DNA of 64,000 bases from Chrysophaeum taylorii (taxonomy: Eukaryota; Sar; Pelagophyceae; Pelagomonadales; Pelagomonadaceae): positions 62,001 to 126,000 of the forward strand of contig JAQMWT010000167.1 of the NCBI GenBank assembly GCA_029834535.1, written 5' to 3'. Under the pieces are notes generated by a model. It searched no databases, had not been told where the DNA came from, and saw only the letters and a list, made by a program, of their open reading frames with translations. Made by a program: the position numbers and the translations under genes. Below, piece by piece: positions 1 to 10,725 of this stretch. Position 1 is the first letter of the stretch, and each line of letters starts with the position of its first letter.

Positions 1-245
1 GATGATGCGATCGAGCGAATGAGAGGTAGCGATACGTTGGATTCTTTCTCTCCATCGTCGTAGTCGATGTCATACGTGCCATCGTCGTGGCGAGCGGTAA
101 TCTTTCCCTGATAATATCGTTGTTCGCCACGGTAGCGAGCTTCGACCGGCTCGCCCACTTTTAATTCAGCGCACACTTCCTGGTGCGCAGCAGGAAAATC
201 GTCGTTCTGACTTTGGCTGATTGAAAATTCGAGCGAGTTGTCCAT
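1..245 (-). CDS. Tudor-like domain protein, N-terminal part (runs off the left edge)
   Basis: The minus strand is open without a stop from an ATG at 243-245 to the window edge, giving 81 residues. Residues about 29-75 match the Tudor/SH3-like module common in algal proteins: a VGEPVEARYRG start, an aromatic YYQGKI strand, then DGTYDIDYDDGEKE. Such modules usually bind methylated or other modified ligands, but the ligand cannot be predicted here. The leader is polar and carries no obvious signal peptide. The start codon lies 63 bp from the divergently transcribed fucosyltransferase start, so the two probably share a promoter. The rest of the protein is outside the window, so the overall family is unknown. 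Confidence 0.6.
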   Translation of the reverse strand, partial: MDNSLEFSISQSQNDDFPAAHQEVCAELKVGEPVEARYRGEQRYYQGKITARHDDGTYDIDYDDGEKESNVSLPLIRSIAS

Positions 246-308
246 TCTTCGCGGCACTTCGCGGCACTTCGCGCTAACCGTCGTACCATCGTTACCCCCA
301 TTGGCGTG
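246..308. promoter_or_regulatory. compact bidirectional intergenic region
   Basis: These 63 bp separate two divergent start codons (Tudor-like gene on minus, fucosyltransferase on plus). They contain a short tandem direct repeat, two copies of GCGGCACTTC. No TATA box is evident. Calling it a shared promoter is inference from geometry only. Confidence 0.35.
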
Positions 309-1782
309 ATGTTGTGCTTAACCGTCTTGTTCTTTGCTGTCGCGGCCAGCGCGCAGCGGTCGCGGCTTGAGGACGTGCGATTCGAGACAATGCTGTTGGA
401 GAAACAGCTCGAGTTCGCGCTGCTCGACTTGCAAGAGTTACGGGCACGGCACGAACGCGACATGCGCGCGTACGCGGTCAGTTTATGTGCTGCATTATTG
501 GTTTGGTCAGCACCTTGCGGCGGCGCAGGTCGCGGCGGCCGAGGACTTGACGAACGAGGAGGTCGAGCAGCCTTCTTTATCCTCGACGAAAGGGGATTTT
601 GAACCACGACCGTGAGAGTCGTCTTCAATGCGTCGCGCGACCGCGACGACGCACAGGCGCGAGCGGCGACCGGGGAGAAGACGGCCAGGAAGACGTCGAA
701 AACAACAGCAGCCCCCCGAAGTGGCGACGAGCGACAACAACACGATGCGTGTTGTCGCGTTTCCCAAAAAGGCGGCGGAGCTGCCGGAGCTGCCGTACAT
801 GCGACGCGGCGACGCGCCGAGACGGCGGATCGAAGTCGTCGTTTGGAACAAGATCCGCGGGTTTCTCGACTGGTTGAGACCCGATTTCGTGACGTCGGCG
901 CGCGAGCGTTGCTCGACAGAATGCGTGTTCACGGGCAACCAGCGTGCCGTGCCGCGCGCCGACGGCGTCGTATTTCACGCCAAGACGCACCGCGTGACAG
1001 ATTTTCCGCCCAAGAGGCCACCGGGCGCCAAGTACATGCTGGTGTCGCTCGAGCAGGAAAAGTACGCACCACTCCTCAAGCACCCAAAGTATGTCGCCAA
1101 GTTCGACGCCATCATGACCTACGCCCTCGACTCGACGCTCCCGATGATCAGCGTCCATCCACACTGGGATGCCGCGCGCTACTACGAGGCTCCCACTCTA
1201 GGCTGGGAGACCAAGCTCGACGCCGCTGTTGCATTTGTTTCAAATTGCCGCAATGCCGGCGCCGCCGACCGCCTCGCCTTTCTCGAAAAGCTCATGAAGG
1301 TCTACGCGGTCCACTCCTACGGACGGTGCCTCCACAACAAGGACGAGCCGCCGCTTCGCGATGGCCAGCAGCGCGGCGACGCCAAGCGTGCCTTGCTTGC
1401 GAAGTACAAGTTCTACCTCTCGTTCGAGAACGACGTCAACTCCAAGGACTACGTCTCCGAAAAAGTGTATGACGGCTTCCTCGCCGCAACGTTGCCAGTC
1501 TATCGCGGGACGGCGACCATCGACAGGCTCGTTCCCGCCCCCGACGCCCTCGTCAAGACGGCAGATTTTGGCGACGATCCCGCCCGACTCGCTCATCACC
1601 TTGCGCACCTCGCCGCGAACAAATCCGCTTACGACGCCTACTTCGCATGGCGCAAGCCGCCCCGCGATACGCCTCGGGCTCGCGCGCGCTTTCAGACCAT
1701 CATCGACATGACCGCCTACAAGTACACGGCGCTCTGCCGCATCTGTGCCTACCTCGCAGACCACCAGCCCGCTCAAGCATGA
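309..1782 (+). CDS. GT10 family alpha-1,3-fucosyltransferase-like protein, three exons
   Basis: Predicted Golgi type II glycosyltransferase moving fucose from GDP-fucose to a glycan. Proposed exons are 309-476, 529-611 and 657-1782 (458 aa), removing introns of 52 and 45 nt with GT-AG ends; together they restore one frame. Residues about 1-16 form a hydrophobic anchor or signal (MLCLTVLFFAVAASAQ) followed by a helical stem. The C-terminal half carries the GT10 donor-binding signature, FYLSFEN then DYVSEKVYDGFLAATLPVYRG, followed by an IDM.AY-type end typical of the family. Without splicing the catalytic ORF would begin at 628 and lack any membrane anchor, which is why the upstream exons are favoured. 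Family assignment is firm; acceptor specificity is unknown. Confidence 0.8.
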
Positions 1783-1956
1783 CACTGGGAAATCTATAGA
1801 GATGTGGCGCTGCTGCTGTAGGCAACATGTTCCAAATGGCTTTCGTGCCCCAATCATCGCCCTGGAATCCTTGTTGAACCTTGGGTTCCGTTTGCAATTT
1901 TACCCCCCTGACGGCCAAATCCGCGATCTTATTCATCCATGTGAGACTGGTGATCA

Positions 1957-3060
1957 ATGGTAAACGTCGGGGTGGTCGGCGGCGGGCTGTGCGGCCTTGC
2001 CACAACGTACCACCTCGCCGGGCTGTCGGAAGTAGCCCGTGTGACGATCTATGACGGCGCCGCGCGCGATGGTGTTGCGGTGAACAGGTCGGGCTTTTAT
2101 GAGACGGCGTCCGCTGTGGCGGCGGGTATTCTGCACCCGCTGACGCCGAGACTCAAGCTCGGTTGGAACGCGGAGGCGGCGATGCGTGAGGCGGAAGCCT
2201 TGCTGTCCGAGGCGGCGCCTTTCGCGACGTCGGAGCTCGTGCGGACGAACACTCTCGTGCGGCCGTGCCGAGATGCAGAGGACGCCGAGCTGGCCCGCGC
2301 CGCGGCGGCCAAGTTGGGACCGAAATACCTCGAGTGGCTCGAACCGGCAGAGCTCGATCGACTCGGGAGATGCTACGGCCTCGAGACGATTGGCGGCGTC
2401 CGCATCGTTGGCGGTCGGATCGTCGACGTTCCCGCGTACAGTGCCGCTCTCTGGTGCTTCTTGGCATCGACGAGGGCCAGCAAGGTGGCCTGGGTTGAGG
2501 CACGCGTTGAGGACCCGCGAGCCCTCGACCACGACGTCGTTGTGTGCTGCGGCGGCGCCATGGCCGCGGCTGTCTTTGCGCGCGAGGGCGTCGCGCGCAA
2601 TAGCGTCGTCTACAGCCAGTCGCTCGTTGTCGAGTCCGACGTCCCTCTCGGCGCGCCGGCCTTGCTGCGTGGGGACTACGTCTGCCCCGGCGCCGTGTCT
2701 GGGCGCGTTATCGTCGGTGCCACCCGCGATCGATTCACCGATTTGGAGACGGAGAATATTCGCGCACGACCAGACGCCGTGCTTGGCCTCGTAGACCGCC
2801 TCTTTCCGGCGACTGCAATCGCGGGTCAGGACTGGCACTTCAGTCCCTTGGAGGCCAAGGCCGCTGCGCGCCTCGACGGACCGCGAACGCATTTCGGCAG
2901 GCTCCCTTTCGTCAAAGTCGTCGACGGATTGGTTCTCGCGGGCGGTCTCGGCGCTCGCGGCCTGCTGCGCCACTCGCAGGTTGGCCGGTTGGCTGCGATG
3001 GCCGCGATCTCCGGCGATGACGCCCACGTCCCCGAGCCGCTGCGCGCAATAGTCATCTGA
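1957..3060 (+). CDS. FAD-dependent oxidoreductase (DAO/DadA-like)
   Basis: 367-residue single-exon protein. The N-terminus is a dinucleotide-binding Rossmann fold (VGVVGGGLCGLATTYHL, residues about 3-20) and the C-terminus carries a second FAD contact (GGLGARGLLRH). The central VAAGILHPLTPR segment resembles plant and cyanobacterial proteins of the D-amino-acid-oxidase-like superfamily. Enzymes of this family oxidise amines or amino acids using FAD; the substrate cannot be read from the sequence. No targeting peptide is evident, since the Rossmann strand starts at residue 3. A long antisense ORF over the same bases is a codon-composition shadow. Confidence 0.75.
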   Translation: MVNVGVVGGGLCGLATTYHLAGLSEVARVTIYDGAARDGVAVNRSGFYETASAVAAGILHPLTPRLKLGWNAEAAMREAEALLSEAAPFATSELVRTNTLVRPCRDAEDAELARAAAAKLGPKYLEWLEPAELDRLGRCYGLETIGGVRIVGGRIVDVPAYSAALWCFLASTRASKVAWVEARVEDPRALDHDVVVCCGGAMAAAVFAREGVARNSVVYSQSLVVESDVPLGAPALLRGDYVCPGAVSGRVIVGATRDRFTDLETENIRARPDAVLGLVDRLFPATAIAGQDWHFSPLEAKAAARLDGPRTHFGRLPFVKVVDGLVLAGGLGARGLLRHSQVGRLAAMAAISGDDAHVPEPLRAIVI

Positions 3061-4523
3061 TATTGTGCTGTGCCAGTGTTCTTGCTTTTGTGACACCACC
3101 ACGGCTTGTGAAGAGACAGAGCTTTCCTGGGGGTATGAGGCTCTTGCGGTGAAATTTCATTCTGTTGTTTTAGTTTCCCCGCAAGCGCGCTGCTTTCGAT
3201 TAAGCTGATGAAGCACGCTCATTGTCGCACGAGTTTGTTGTTTTTGCCGTGCCATCGAATGATATTTATTCATTTTAGGCTTGGCATGACGCCAACGTAA
3301 GCTGTACCAGTGCCACGACAACACACTCTGACCGAGGCGACGGCTATTTGTTATTATACCGGGTGCCAAACGATGATCAGTTTTCTTCGCCCGGGCAACG
3401 AATAGATGACGTTCCTTTGGTGGCTTCGTTGCGGTTATCGATCGCCACCTTGAGGGCGCGGGTTCTTCGAGGCTTCTCTTGAGACGTCTTCCCACACCTT
3501 GTAAACTCGGAGAAGAGCGCTTTCCACAACACGAAAAAAGCCGCCCGCGGTACGAAGGAACACTCTGTGTTTGCCGCTTCCCTGGACGAAAGGACAAGAG
3601 GAGCGCGCAGACGAGTACCGTGCACCGAGATGAGCTGCCAGTCGTGCGGGTTTGTCGATATTCTCCCACCCACCTGCTTTGAGGGCGAGTGAAACGATGT
3701 TTTTGCAGCGTTGACTCCCTCGTACTGGTTGCTGTGCAATGTCGCGTCTTCAGTTCCGGCGCATGGGACGTCTTTCGGAGTGTTTTCATCATTTATTTTG
3801 ATTATACTTTGATGAAGTATCGTCTCCTCGGTCTGGCGTCGTGCTCTCTTGCAGCCAAGAGCGAGGACAGCGGTGCATTGTGAACTGACACGCGCGTTCC
3901 TCCAGCGGCGCTCGCAACAACTGGAATTCACCAGGTGGCTGCCCCTTAACACGCCAATTCGCCCTGGAAGCCGCGTGTGCCCGCTGGCGCGCGCTTACTT
4001 TGTTAAGCAATTTCCAGGCTCTTCTCAGAGACCCAAAATGAATGACGAAAATGAATGATGAGCGCAGAGGTAGAGAAAGAATGAAGCTATGTAACTAGAG
4101 GCCAGCGCAATGCATGTAACCCCAGAGCACAAAAATAGCCTATTGGAAAGACGACAACCCCCCGCACTTTCGTCACGCTCGTAGAAACCCGAAGACACGA
4201 CAAAAGGCCACAGATAAAACAGAGGACGGCGCAGAAGAAGCAAGAAAGTGCATGGATGGCGGTAGAAGCAAGCAAGGAGCCGCGGGGGGGTGGACAAAGA
4301 GGAGCGGAGTGAAGATAGGGTGAGGTGGGCAAAGCAGGGAGCAGGAAAAGAGTAAAGGAAAGACGCGCCTAGTTGTAAACGGTAGATAACCATCTCTAGC
4401 TCCTGCAGGTGGCGCGTTTGCCCACTGGCTGCAGTCATTCGGGCGTACCTACTTTAGGAAATCGACTGGCCTTCAAGCAACGATTATGCGCACGAGACGC
4501 GAGCTGCAGAGACGACTGCGACG
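3061..4523. other. intergenic, no recognisable gene
   Basis: Several overlapping arginine- or leucine-rich frames exist here on both strands (for example minus 3157-3792 and minus 4025-4438), but none shows a domain, a targeting signal with following domain, or consistent phase. The composition is less GC-rich than in the flanking genes. I see no RNA gene. Confidence 0.5.
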
Positions 4524-4535
4524 TAGATACGGTTC

Positions 4536-4782
4536 TAACTAACTAACTAACTTCAGACCTCTCCCGAGCATGGGAGCCAGGCCGGACCGACAGGAGCCAG
4601 TCCGGAATCACGGGCCTGTAGACGAGGAGCGCCGAAAGGTCGGTCGGCGGAGAGTGACCATCAAGCTTGTCGCAATGCGACGAGGAGACCGCGATGTGAC
4701 TGACAACCAACTCGTCGATAACCTTCCGTCTTCGCCCCCCGGCCATACCCCGTCCCACTGCGAACGTTCCGGCTGCCAACCA
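4536..4782 (-). mobile_element. SINE-like retroposon with (TTAG)n tail, minus orientation
   Basis: This 247-bp copy is the reverse complement of the element at 7045-7297. Its tail reads (CTAA)n on the plus strand. It is flanked by a 12-bp target duplication TAGATACGGTTC at 4524-4535 and 4783-4794. The head lacks about ten bases found in the 7045 copy, so it is slightly 5' truncated. The tail-proximal sequence can form two hairpins (CCGGAC/GTCCGG and CTCCC/GGGAG). Target duplication of variable length plus a simple-repeat 3' tail points to target-primed reverse transcription. I saw no clear tRNA A/B boxes, so the RNA of origin is unknown. Confidence 0.75.
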
Positions 4783-4902
4783 TAGATACGGTTCATGGAT
4801 GAAATAATCGCCGACCCAGTCGATGGAACCGAACTTAAAGAATCCTAATAAACAAATATATGGGAGTTATTAGTTTGTTAGGCGTTTTTTGGCATGCAAT
4901 TT

Positions 4903-5569
4903 TGCAGAGAAATCTGCTGCCTCTTACCCTTATCCGTCCGTTGAGAACGTGATCTCTTCCTTACCCTTCTTCTTCCTTTCTACACAATCAAATAGTCCTC
5001 TGACAAGTGCAGGCCAGTAAGTTCACCTAGTCCCAATCTCTAACCCCAGTAAGTTCACCTGGTCCCGTTAAGTTCACCTAGTCCCAATCTCTAACCTCAG
5101 TAAATTCGGCGTAAACCCACTCGTGCTCACATCCACTCACCCCACTCTCATTTGAACTCGTCGCTCTCACCCCCGCCAATCTAAGCTGCTTTGATCCGCA
5201 CACGCCGCTAACCTTTGAGTTTACTCTAAAAACCCAAGTAAGTTCGCTTGGTCTCAGTAAGTTCGCCTGGTCACTAAAATTCACCTAGTCCCAATCTCTA
5301 ACCTCCGTAAGTTCACCTGGTTCCAGTAAGTTCACCTGGCCCCAGTATCCTCTGATTTGTGCCTACATTCATCATCATGGTCTAGCGCGTCCCGAGGTAT
5401 GTAGCACTATACACTTTACCTTTCTCGTGTAGTTCTAGATGCCGCCTGTCGTGTTCTGAGGATATAGGGAACATACCTTTTCATTCCCCGAATTAAATAC
5501 TTCCAGACGTTCATGATGAGACGGGATGGTTTCCCAGGTGACTTACCACTGCCTGCTAAATGCTCTGCA
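4903..5569 (+). repeat. 5' LTR (contains a nested insertion)
   Basis: It matches the 3' LTR end to end and carries the 7-bp terminal inverted repeat TGCAGAG/CTCTGCA. The copy is 667 bp because a 344-bp element (5004-5347) plus an 8-bp duplication lies inside it. The ancestral LTR is 315 bp. Confidence 0.95.
5004..5347 (-). mobile_element. non-autonomous insertion related to the 31.5-34.6 kb helicase repeat
   Basis: The insertion is flanked by an 8-bp target duplication TCCTCTGA (4996-5003 and 5348-5355), and the 3' LTR supplies the empty site. Its reverse complement matches the noncoding ends of the three tandem units at 31.5-34.6 kb: repeated AGGTGAACTTACTGG motifs, a middle block with AAAGCAGCTTAGATTGG, and the same terminus CCTGCACTTG. 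It contains no coding sequence. An 8-bp duplication is not expected of a canonical Helitron, so the mobilising enzyme is uncertain. Confidence 0.75.
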
Positions 5570-5583
5570 GGTTATGGGCCCAG
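5570..5583 (+). other. primer binding site, initiator tRNA-Met anticodon arm
   Basis: The bases directly after the 5' LTR, GGTTATGGGCCCAG, are complementary to the anticodon stem-loop of eukaryotic initiator tRNA-Met (which reads CUGGGCCCAUAACC), not to a tRNA 3' end. Copia elements are known to prime from a half-tRNA cut in this arm. The position and the 14-base match make this assignment strong. Confidence 0.85.
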
Positions 5584-7044
5584 GCGGGTCCCTGAGAAAC
5601 CATGTGTTAAAACGTGCACGTAACCTATGGGTATTGGGTCGTTACCGCGCCGACTCAGCCTCGCCACGTAAACACACTTGTAAATACAACGCCATTACCA
5701 TTGGGCTGTATATAATACTTTTTTGCACACGTGATCGTGTAACCTTGTGTGCACCTGTTCATAGCATCGTATTGTCATGTCAATGTTGATGTGTGTGTAA
5801 TTGGCTAACCTGTACTCTTGCACACATGTTATGGAATATTTTGGGTACGTCCACTCGTACATTCCATGGCAATGCACTTAACAAGCTCCTTGAGAGCACC
5901 AAAACTAACCAGCTGCCTGAGTGACTACGCTTAGCGACACTACTCTGGACTCACAGCTTGCACAGTCGTCAAATAGACATCTTTCCATCGAAAACGATGA
6001 GTGTACATAGACACCGATAGACAGACCCCCTTAGAATGTCTAGACAGTGTCAACTGCGTGACTGAACCCACAGGTTCCCCGTCAACTGCTATGGCAGAAC
6101 ACGCAGCACGAGCCGCACCCAAGGCGATCACAGGTGCAGATATATTGAAGCTCGAAGCTCCTGTAGTTGAGTTTCTTAACGATGGAAATCGATTTCAGCT
6201 TCAGACTCGCAAGGTATCCTTGCAAATCAAACACATTAAGCAATTGTTGCGGTCCAGTCATGCCGATGCATTCCTCGAGTACGACTCGTACGAAGCATAT
6301 ACTCGGTCATGCAAGGACTACGAGATCCTCCGGAATCAAATTCTCGATCGCGTTTTCCTGGAATGGAAGACCGATAGGGCTGCTGATCTCCGTTTAGCTG
6401 TTGATGAATTGCCCCCTGAGTATCAGGAATGTCATTTCACCAACGAAGCTTTCCCCCACTTACCTGATGCAGAAGTATCTCGGCTAGCTACTGTCTGTTA
6501 CGACTATGAAGTCTAGGCATTTCGTCCTGAAATCAATGCTCGTTTCTAAGAAGAGGAACGAATCTTAAATCGCGCGCACCCGAAGGCACTAGCTTTCGAC
6601 ACCCGTGTTCGTGCCCCTGTTACCATGTTTTCGTTAACTGCTGCTGACTGGCACACTTATCAGAACACGTATGCTACGTTCTTACATACTTACTTCAATC
6701 TTGAAAGTGTTGGAAAACCGGCACTTGCGGCCTGGCCCGCCATCAATGAGGTATACAACAAAAGTTATTTACCCAACAAGGCTCGAGCTATTATGCTCAT
6801 CGCCTTTAGTCGCTACGAGTCTGTTACGACTACTGATGTGTCCTATTTGAAACAGCAATTTAACTCTGTTGTTTATAACCCTAACTGGTATGTCCATGTA
6901 TTTATCGAAGCTGTCCTAGCATTTAGGCAAATCTCTTACCAACTTAACCAGGAAGAGACTGACCTTCAATTCGACCTTGGCACTCTTTGTAGAAAAATCT
7001 ATGAAGAGATACATCGGCATTATGCCGATAATACCAGCAACAAC

Positions 7045-7297
7045 TGGCGGGCCGGTTGGCAGCCGGAACGTTCGCAGTGGGACGGGGTATGGCCGGGGGG
7101 CACAGACGGAAGGTTATCGACGAGTTGGTTGTCAGTCACATCGCGGTCTCATCGTCGCATGGCGACGAGCTTGATGATCACTCTCCGCCGACCCACCTTT
7201 CGGCGCCCCTCGTCTACAGGCCCGTGATTCCGGACTGGCTCCTGTCGGTCCGGCCTGGCTCCCATGCTCGGGAGAGGTCTGAAGTTAGTTAGTTAGT
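7045..7297 (+). mobile_element. SINE-like retroposon inserted in Gag
   Basis: A 253-bp insertion with a perfect 13-bp target duplication TACCAGCAACAAC at 7032-7044 and 7298-7310 and a (TTAG)3-4 tail. It is the most complete copy of the family in the window, starting TGGCGGGCCGGTTGG. It disrupts the Gag frame and so postdates the retrotransposon insertion or arose in a source copy. Confidence 0.9.
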
Positions 7298-8066
7298 TAC
7301 CAGCAACAACCGTTACGATCGTGGTTGGGTAGATTGGTGTTATATGTACGAAACCCGATCTTCATCTCGGCCTGTGCCAGAAGCTGAACGATTGTGTCAC
7401 CCTACCAACCCTAGCTACATTTTAGAATACTCATTAGACCTTTACAATGCAGTATCAAATGCGTCGAACAAAAGACGCTTAGAACGCCCTGTTTCTTGGC
7501 AACCATATGTCGAAGGTTTATCATCTCAACCAATGCCAAAGTTACTACTTACAAACACTTTGGACTCATCAGACAAAAGTCTGGCTCAAACTGCTAGCAC
7601 ACTCGCCTTCATCACTTCGTCCCAACATGGTACACCTTCCACGTTTAATGCTAGACGCTTGCGTAACTCTAATGATGCTCGCCAGCCTTTCTCTCGCAGC
7701 GATTTATCGTATTATCGTCCTGGTGATTCTTACGTCACCAAGAAAACTGCCGGACAGTCCCATGACCGTCCAATTTACCCCCGCACTTTTGACAGGTCCT
7801 CTCGGTCTAACATGAAATTATTAGATCGAACAAACCACACCTTAAACACCCTGCGAGAACAGTGTAGTGAACTTACGAAGCATGTGACAGATAATGATAC
7901 CACGGCTCAGCTACAACAGAATATCAACAAGTTATTTGAGACTCTATTACAATCAGCTGACATTCTGTCAACGACATCTACTGAGGACAACAGTAGTTTA
8001 CTTCGTCTAAACGAACAGCTCATGTTTGCAGAAGACATCATTTGTGATGTAGACGTTCATCTATCC

Positions 8067-8090
8067 TCGACCGAAAAGTCGTTAAACTAC
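8067..8090 (+). other. candidate polyprotein cleavage site 1 (STEKSLNY)
   Basis: First of five octapeptides with the pattern xT(E/A)xSLNY. It lies at the Gag/protease boundary in the Gag frame. See the finding on these sites. Confidence 0.6.
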
Positions 8091-8826
8091 GTGGAGCCAC
8101 AACACCATACTGTTGTTACTGCTCCCACCCCAAAGGCAACTTCTCCTACTACAAACACACAGGGTAATCCTTCCAGTACTGTGCCTAACCTCTTTACCGC
8201 TTCCGCCATCTCGGCTTTACCACCAGCATTATTGTCCTCGCTATCTTCACAGGCCCAATCTGCCCTCAACACACCATCACACGCCGAAACCAAAAGGGGT
8301 GCCGATCATACTTCGCTATCGTCATTTGATGAAAAGCACGGCATGGCTGATGAGGCTGGCGAAACATCACCACCTGTTCAACCGATTATTATTCCAACGA
8401 ATCTGTTATTGCTGAAGAACTTCTTCACAGCCAGCCTCTCCGCTACTTGCCCACATTCGGAAAACGCCTTCCTCACCAACTACATGAAGGTAAACAGTGT
8501 CCCTCCACATTGCTCTTTTCTATATTTTGACTCTTGTGCTACATTGATTTCCATTTACGATTTTGCAATACCCAATCATATAATTCCATTGGATTCCGAA
8601 TATGCGCCGATTGTTATTCAGACGGCTACAGGACAACAACGATACCATGAAAACAGGGATCTACTGGCATACTACAACTACCTACTCCAAAGAGTTTTAC
8701 CAGATCGCCCGTGGATTCGCCCTTTGGTTCTCAATCTCCCGGAAACAGAACAAATTTGTTCAGCAAAATACGCAGCCATTAACTTTACTTTCACGCCCAG
8801 TGTTTCTCTCACAAGAGCCCAATCTT
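8091..8826 (+). pseudogene. retropepsin-like protease region
   Basis: A proline/serine-rich linker is followed by FLYFDSCATLISI (about 8512-8556), which aligns with the copia protease active site (aspartate then S/T-G-A-S/T). The usual glycine is cysteine here, a single G-to-T change from GGT, so catalysis is doubtful in this copy. A later PIVIQTATGQ stretch fits the flap region. The reading frame stays in phase with Gag and is then lost near 8.76-8.84 kb, where the methyltransferase continues in the next frame. This may be a programmed frameshift or an indel. Confidence 0.6.
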
Positions 8827-10725
8827 CGCAAACCCCCTGTCATGTTACTTTGTTCTGGTTTGTCAACTCCAGCGTTCCTGTCTCAAGCCACTAGTGACTT
8901 AGGCTTAAATATCAATGTAAAAGTTGTTGTTGAGTCTGATGATACGCTTTTTCGTATGTTACGCCACCGTTTTCCTACTGTATTATTATTTGAATCTCTC
9001 CCCGCCTTTATTAACCACCTTTACCTAATCTCACCAGAGGAAAGGCGCACATTCTATTGTGATATAATTGAGATCACTCCTCCCTGCACAAACAGGAATT
9101 TACTAAAACAGCATAAGACGGCAGACTTACACAGCCTGCTGGACGACTCTCTTTTCGACAGCATGTTGTCTGTCATCAAGCTACTCCAGCCCTTGGTACT
9201 ACTGGCTGAGATGACGCCTCCGCATAAGTACTGTCATCAAGACCACATCACAGTGGCCAACCTTATCCATACTACACTTGATTACTGTGTCGATGTTGTT
9301 GATAGGCTCCCGACCTACCTCTGTGGCGACTACCAATCTAGAGAAAGATGGATATGCATCGCACGCAGATATTCTACTGGACCAATTAAACTATTGTCGT
9401 GGCCCATCCTCCATCCACGCCCCTTCCTAAAGATAGTGGATGATCTACAAGCTATTCCCAAGCGCCTTTGGCTACCTAAACACGTATCCAAAGACTGGAT
9501 CCGGGTGTTCCCCGATCCTCCATATATCCCCGTTCCTAAAACGTTTGCACCTTACTCTCGCACAGGTTCTGCTCAGCTTACTATGGCTGACCTTGAATCC
9601 CTCAATATGTTACTGCTTCGCCTTCACTCACAACAGGCTCACGAACAACGTACTCACTCTGTTCAATCCGAGTGTACTTATCATCAGTTGTGCTTTAAAC
9701 GCTCCTCTATGGAGCCACTACCCAATGCACCGCATCCTATACACGTCAAGATTTTTGCATTCTTCTATAACTTGTTTGCCAGCTTACACACTAACTCACC
9801 CACTCCTGTGTCCTATTACATAACCGTTTTCGAAACTAACCAACCGTCACACAGGTTATTACTTACAACCTCATCAACATCACACAACTCCTACTTCTTA
9901 ACTGGTGGCCACCATTCCGACGGCAACCTCACCATAGAGAACGCCACCACCAAACATCAAACTCCCATCAACGCCTTTGGAAGCACGTATACGTTCACTG
10001 CTTCCGACATCCCCCGCGACCGGGACAGGTCCATATATTTGGAGCCGTTTATGGGTTACTTGTGGATAGTCCAAGCCCTTCCCCAAGTTGGCTCCGCTGC
10101 CACCTATGGCACCGCCATACAAAAACTCTTGTCCAGATGCTCTCTTGTGATGCCTGGCTGCCTTACCTACAAGGCCACCGACAACTCTTTCGATTACAAG
10201 GATTCTCATTTTGCTCTGGAAGATCACCACCTATCTCATAGTCGCTATATAGGGTACCTTCGTGGAAGTGACCGCAAACTCGGCTCTAAAATCCACTCAA
10301 TGCTTGCTCCATTGCCAACCGTCCGAGGGTATGCCAATATTATTTTACTCGACCCTCGCAACGGAAAATTACGCTACCCCACTCGACCGGAGTTGATTCG
10401 TGCTAACAACCACACCAAACAACAGGAATCCTTCCTCTTGTCTCTACGCCATGACCTTTGCTGTGACATGCTCAGCAATGCTCTGCCTGCCGGTACGTAC
10501 AGCACTCTGTACAAGCACCTTTCGCTCCTCGTTGCCGATATTAAATCCCTTATGTTGGACCCTACCTTCCAACATACTGCTGCCGTGACTAAGAAATCCT
10601 ATGTATCCAATTTCATGACCGTTAATCAAGCTTCCACCACGTGCAGCACAGATACCTTGTCTTTGGCACAAGCTTTTATGATGTCTATTTCCAGCAACTG
10701 CTTGACCGAAATGTCGTTAAACTAT
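8827..10725 (+). CDS. cytosine-5 DNA methyltransferase domain of the retrotransposon polyprotein
   Basis: This open segment lies in one frame between the protease and the second SLNY site. C5-methyltransferase motifs appear in order and at the normal spacing. Motif I is a degenerate LLCSGLST (8843 on); motif II is VVVESDD. Motif IV is ITPPC with the catalytic cysteine at 9085-9087. Motif VI retains the glutamate (LLAEM, GAG at 9208). Motif VIII is QSRER (9334-9348) followed by WICIARR. Cys-to-Glu is 41 residues and Glu-to-QxRxR 42, close to M.HhaI. The glycine pair of motif I is partly lost (G-L-S). Motifs IX-X are not clear; a QVGSAATYG segment near 10.09 kb is a candidate. The product would methylate cytosine in DNA. 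Retrotransposon-borne DNMTs have been reported in dinoflagellates and charophyte algae. Confidence 0.8.
10702..10725 (+). other. candidate polyprotein cleavage site 2 (LTEMSLNY)
   Basis: In frame with the methyltransferase segment. It separates that segment from an acidic linker and the integrase. Confidence 0.6.

Larger units (their letters stand above)
6091..8090 (+). pseudogene. retrotransposon Gag region, interrupted
   Basis: Gag begins at the ATG at 6091 and runs in one frame to a TAG at 6514-6516 and a TAA at 6547-6549. It resumes in the same frame to the SINE inserted at 7045, and continues directly after the second target duplication (7310). Removing the 253-bp SINE and one 13-bp duplication restores phase exactly. 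The product is alpha-helical and polar, with no CCHC zinc knuckle visible. The region ends at the first SLNY-type site (8067-8090). Both stops are one C-to-T change from glutamine codons. Assignment to Gag rests on position, since the sequence itself is not diagnostic. Confidence 0.7.

Noticed and set aside
1954-3102. 382-codon minus-strand ORF
   Set aside because: Antisense to the FAD oxidoreductase; Arg/Glu-rich, no domain, a product of GC-rich codon usage.
6514-6549. Stop codons as evidence for an alternative genetic code
   Set aside because: Host genes end with ordinary TAA, TAG and TGA, and only the retrotransposon carries internal stops.
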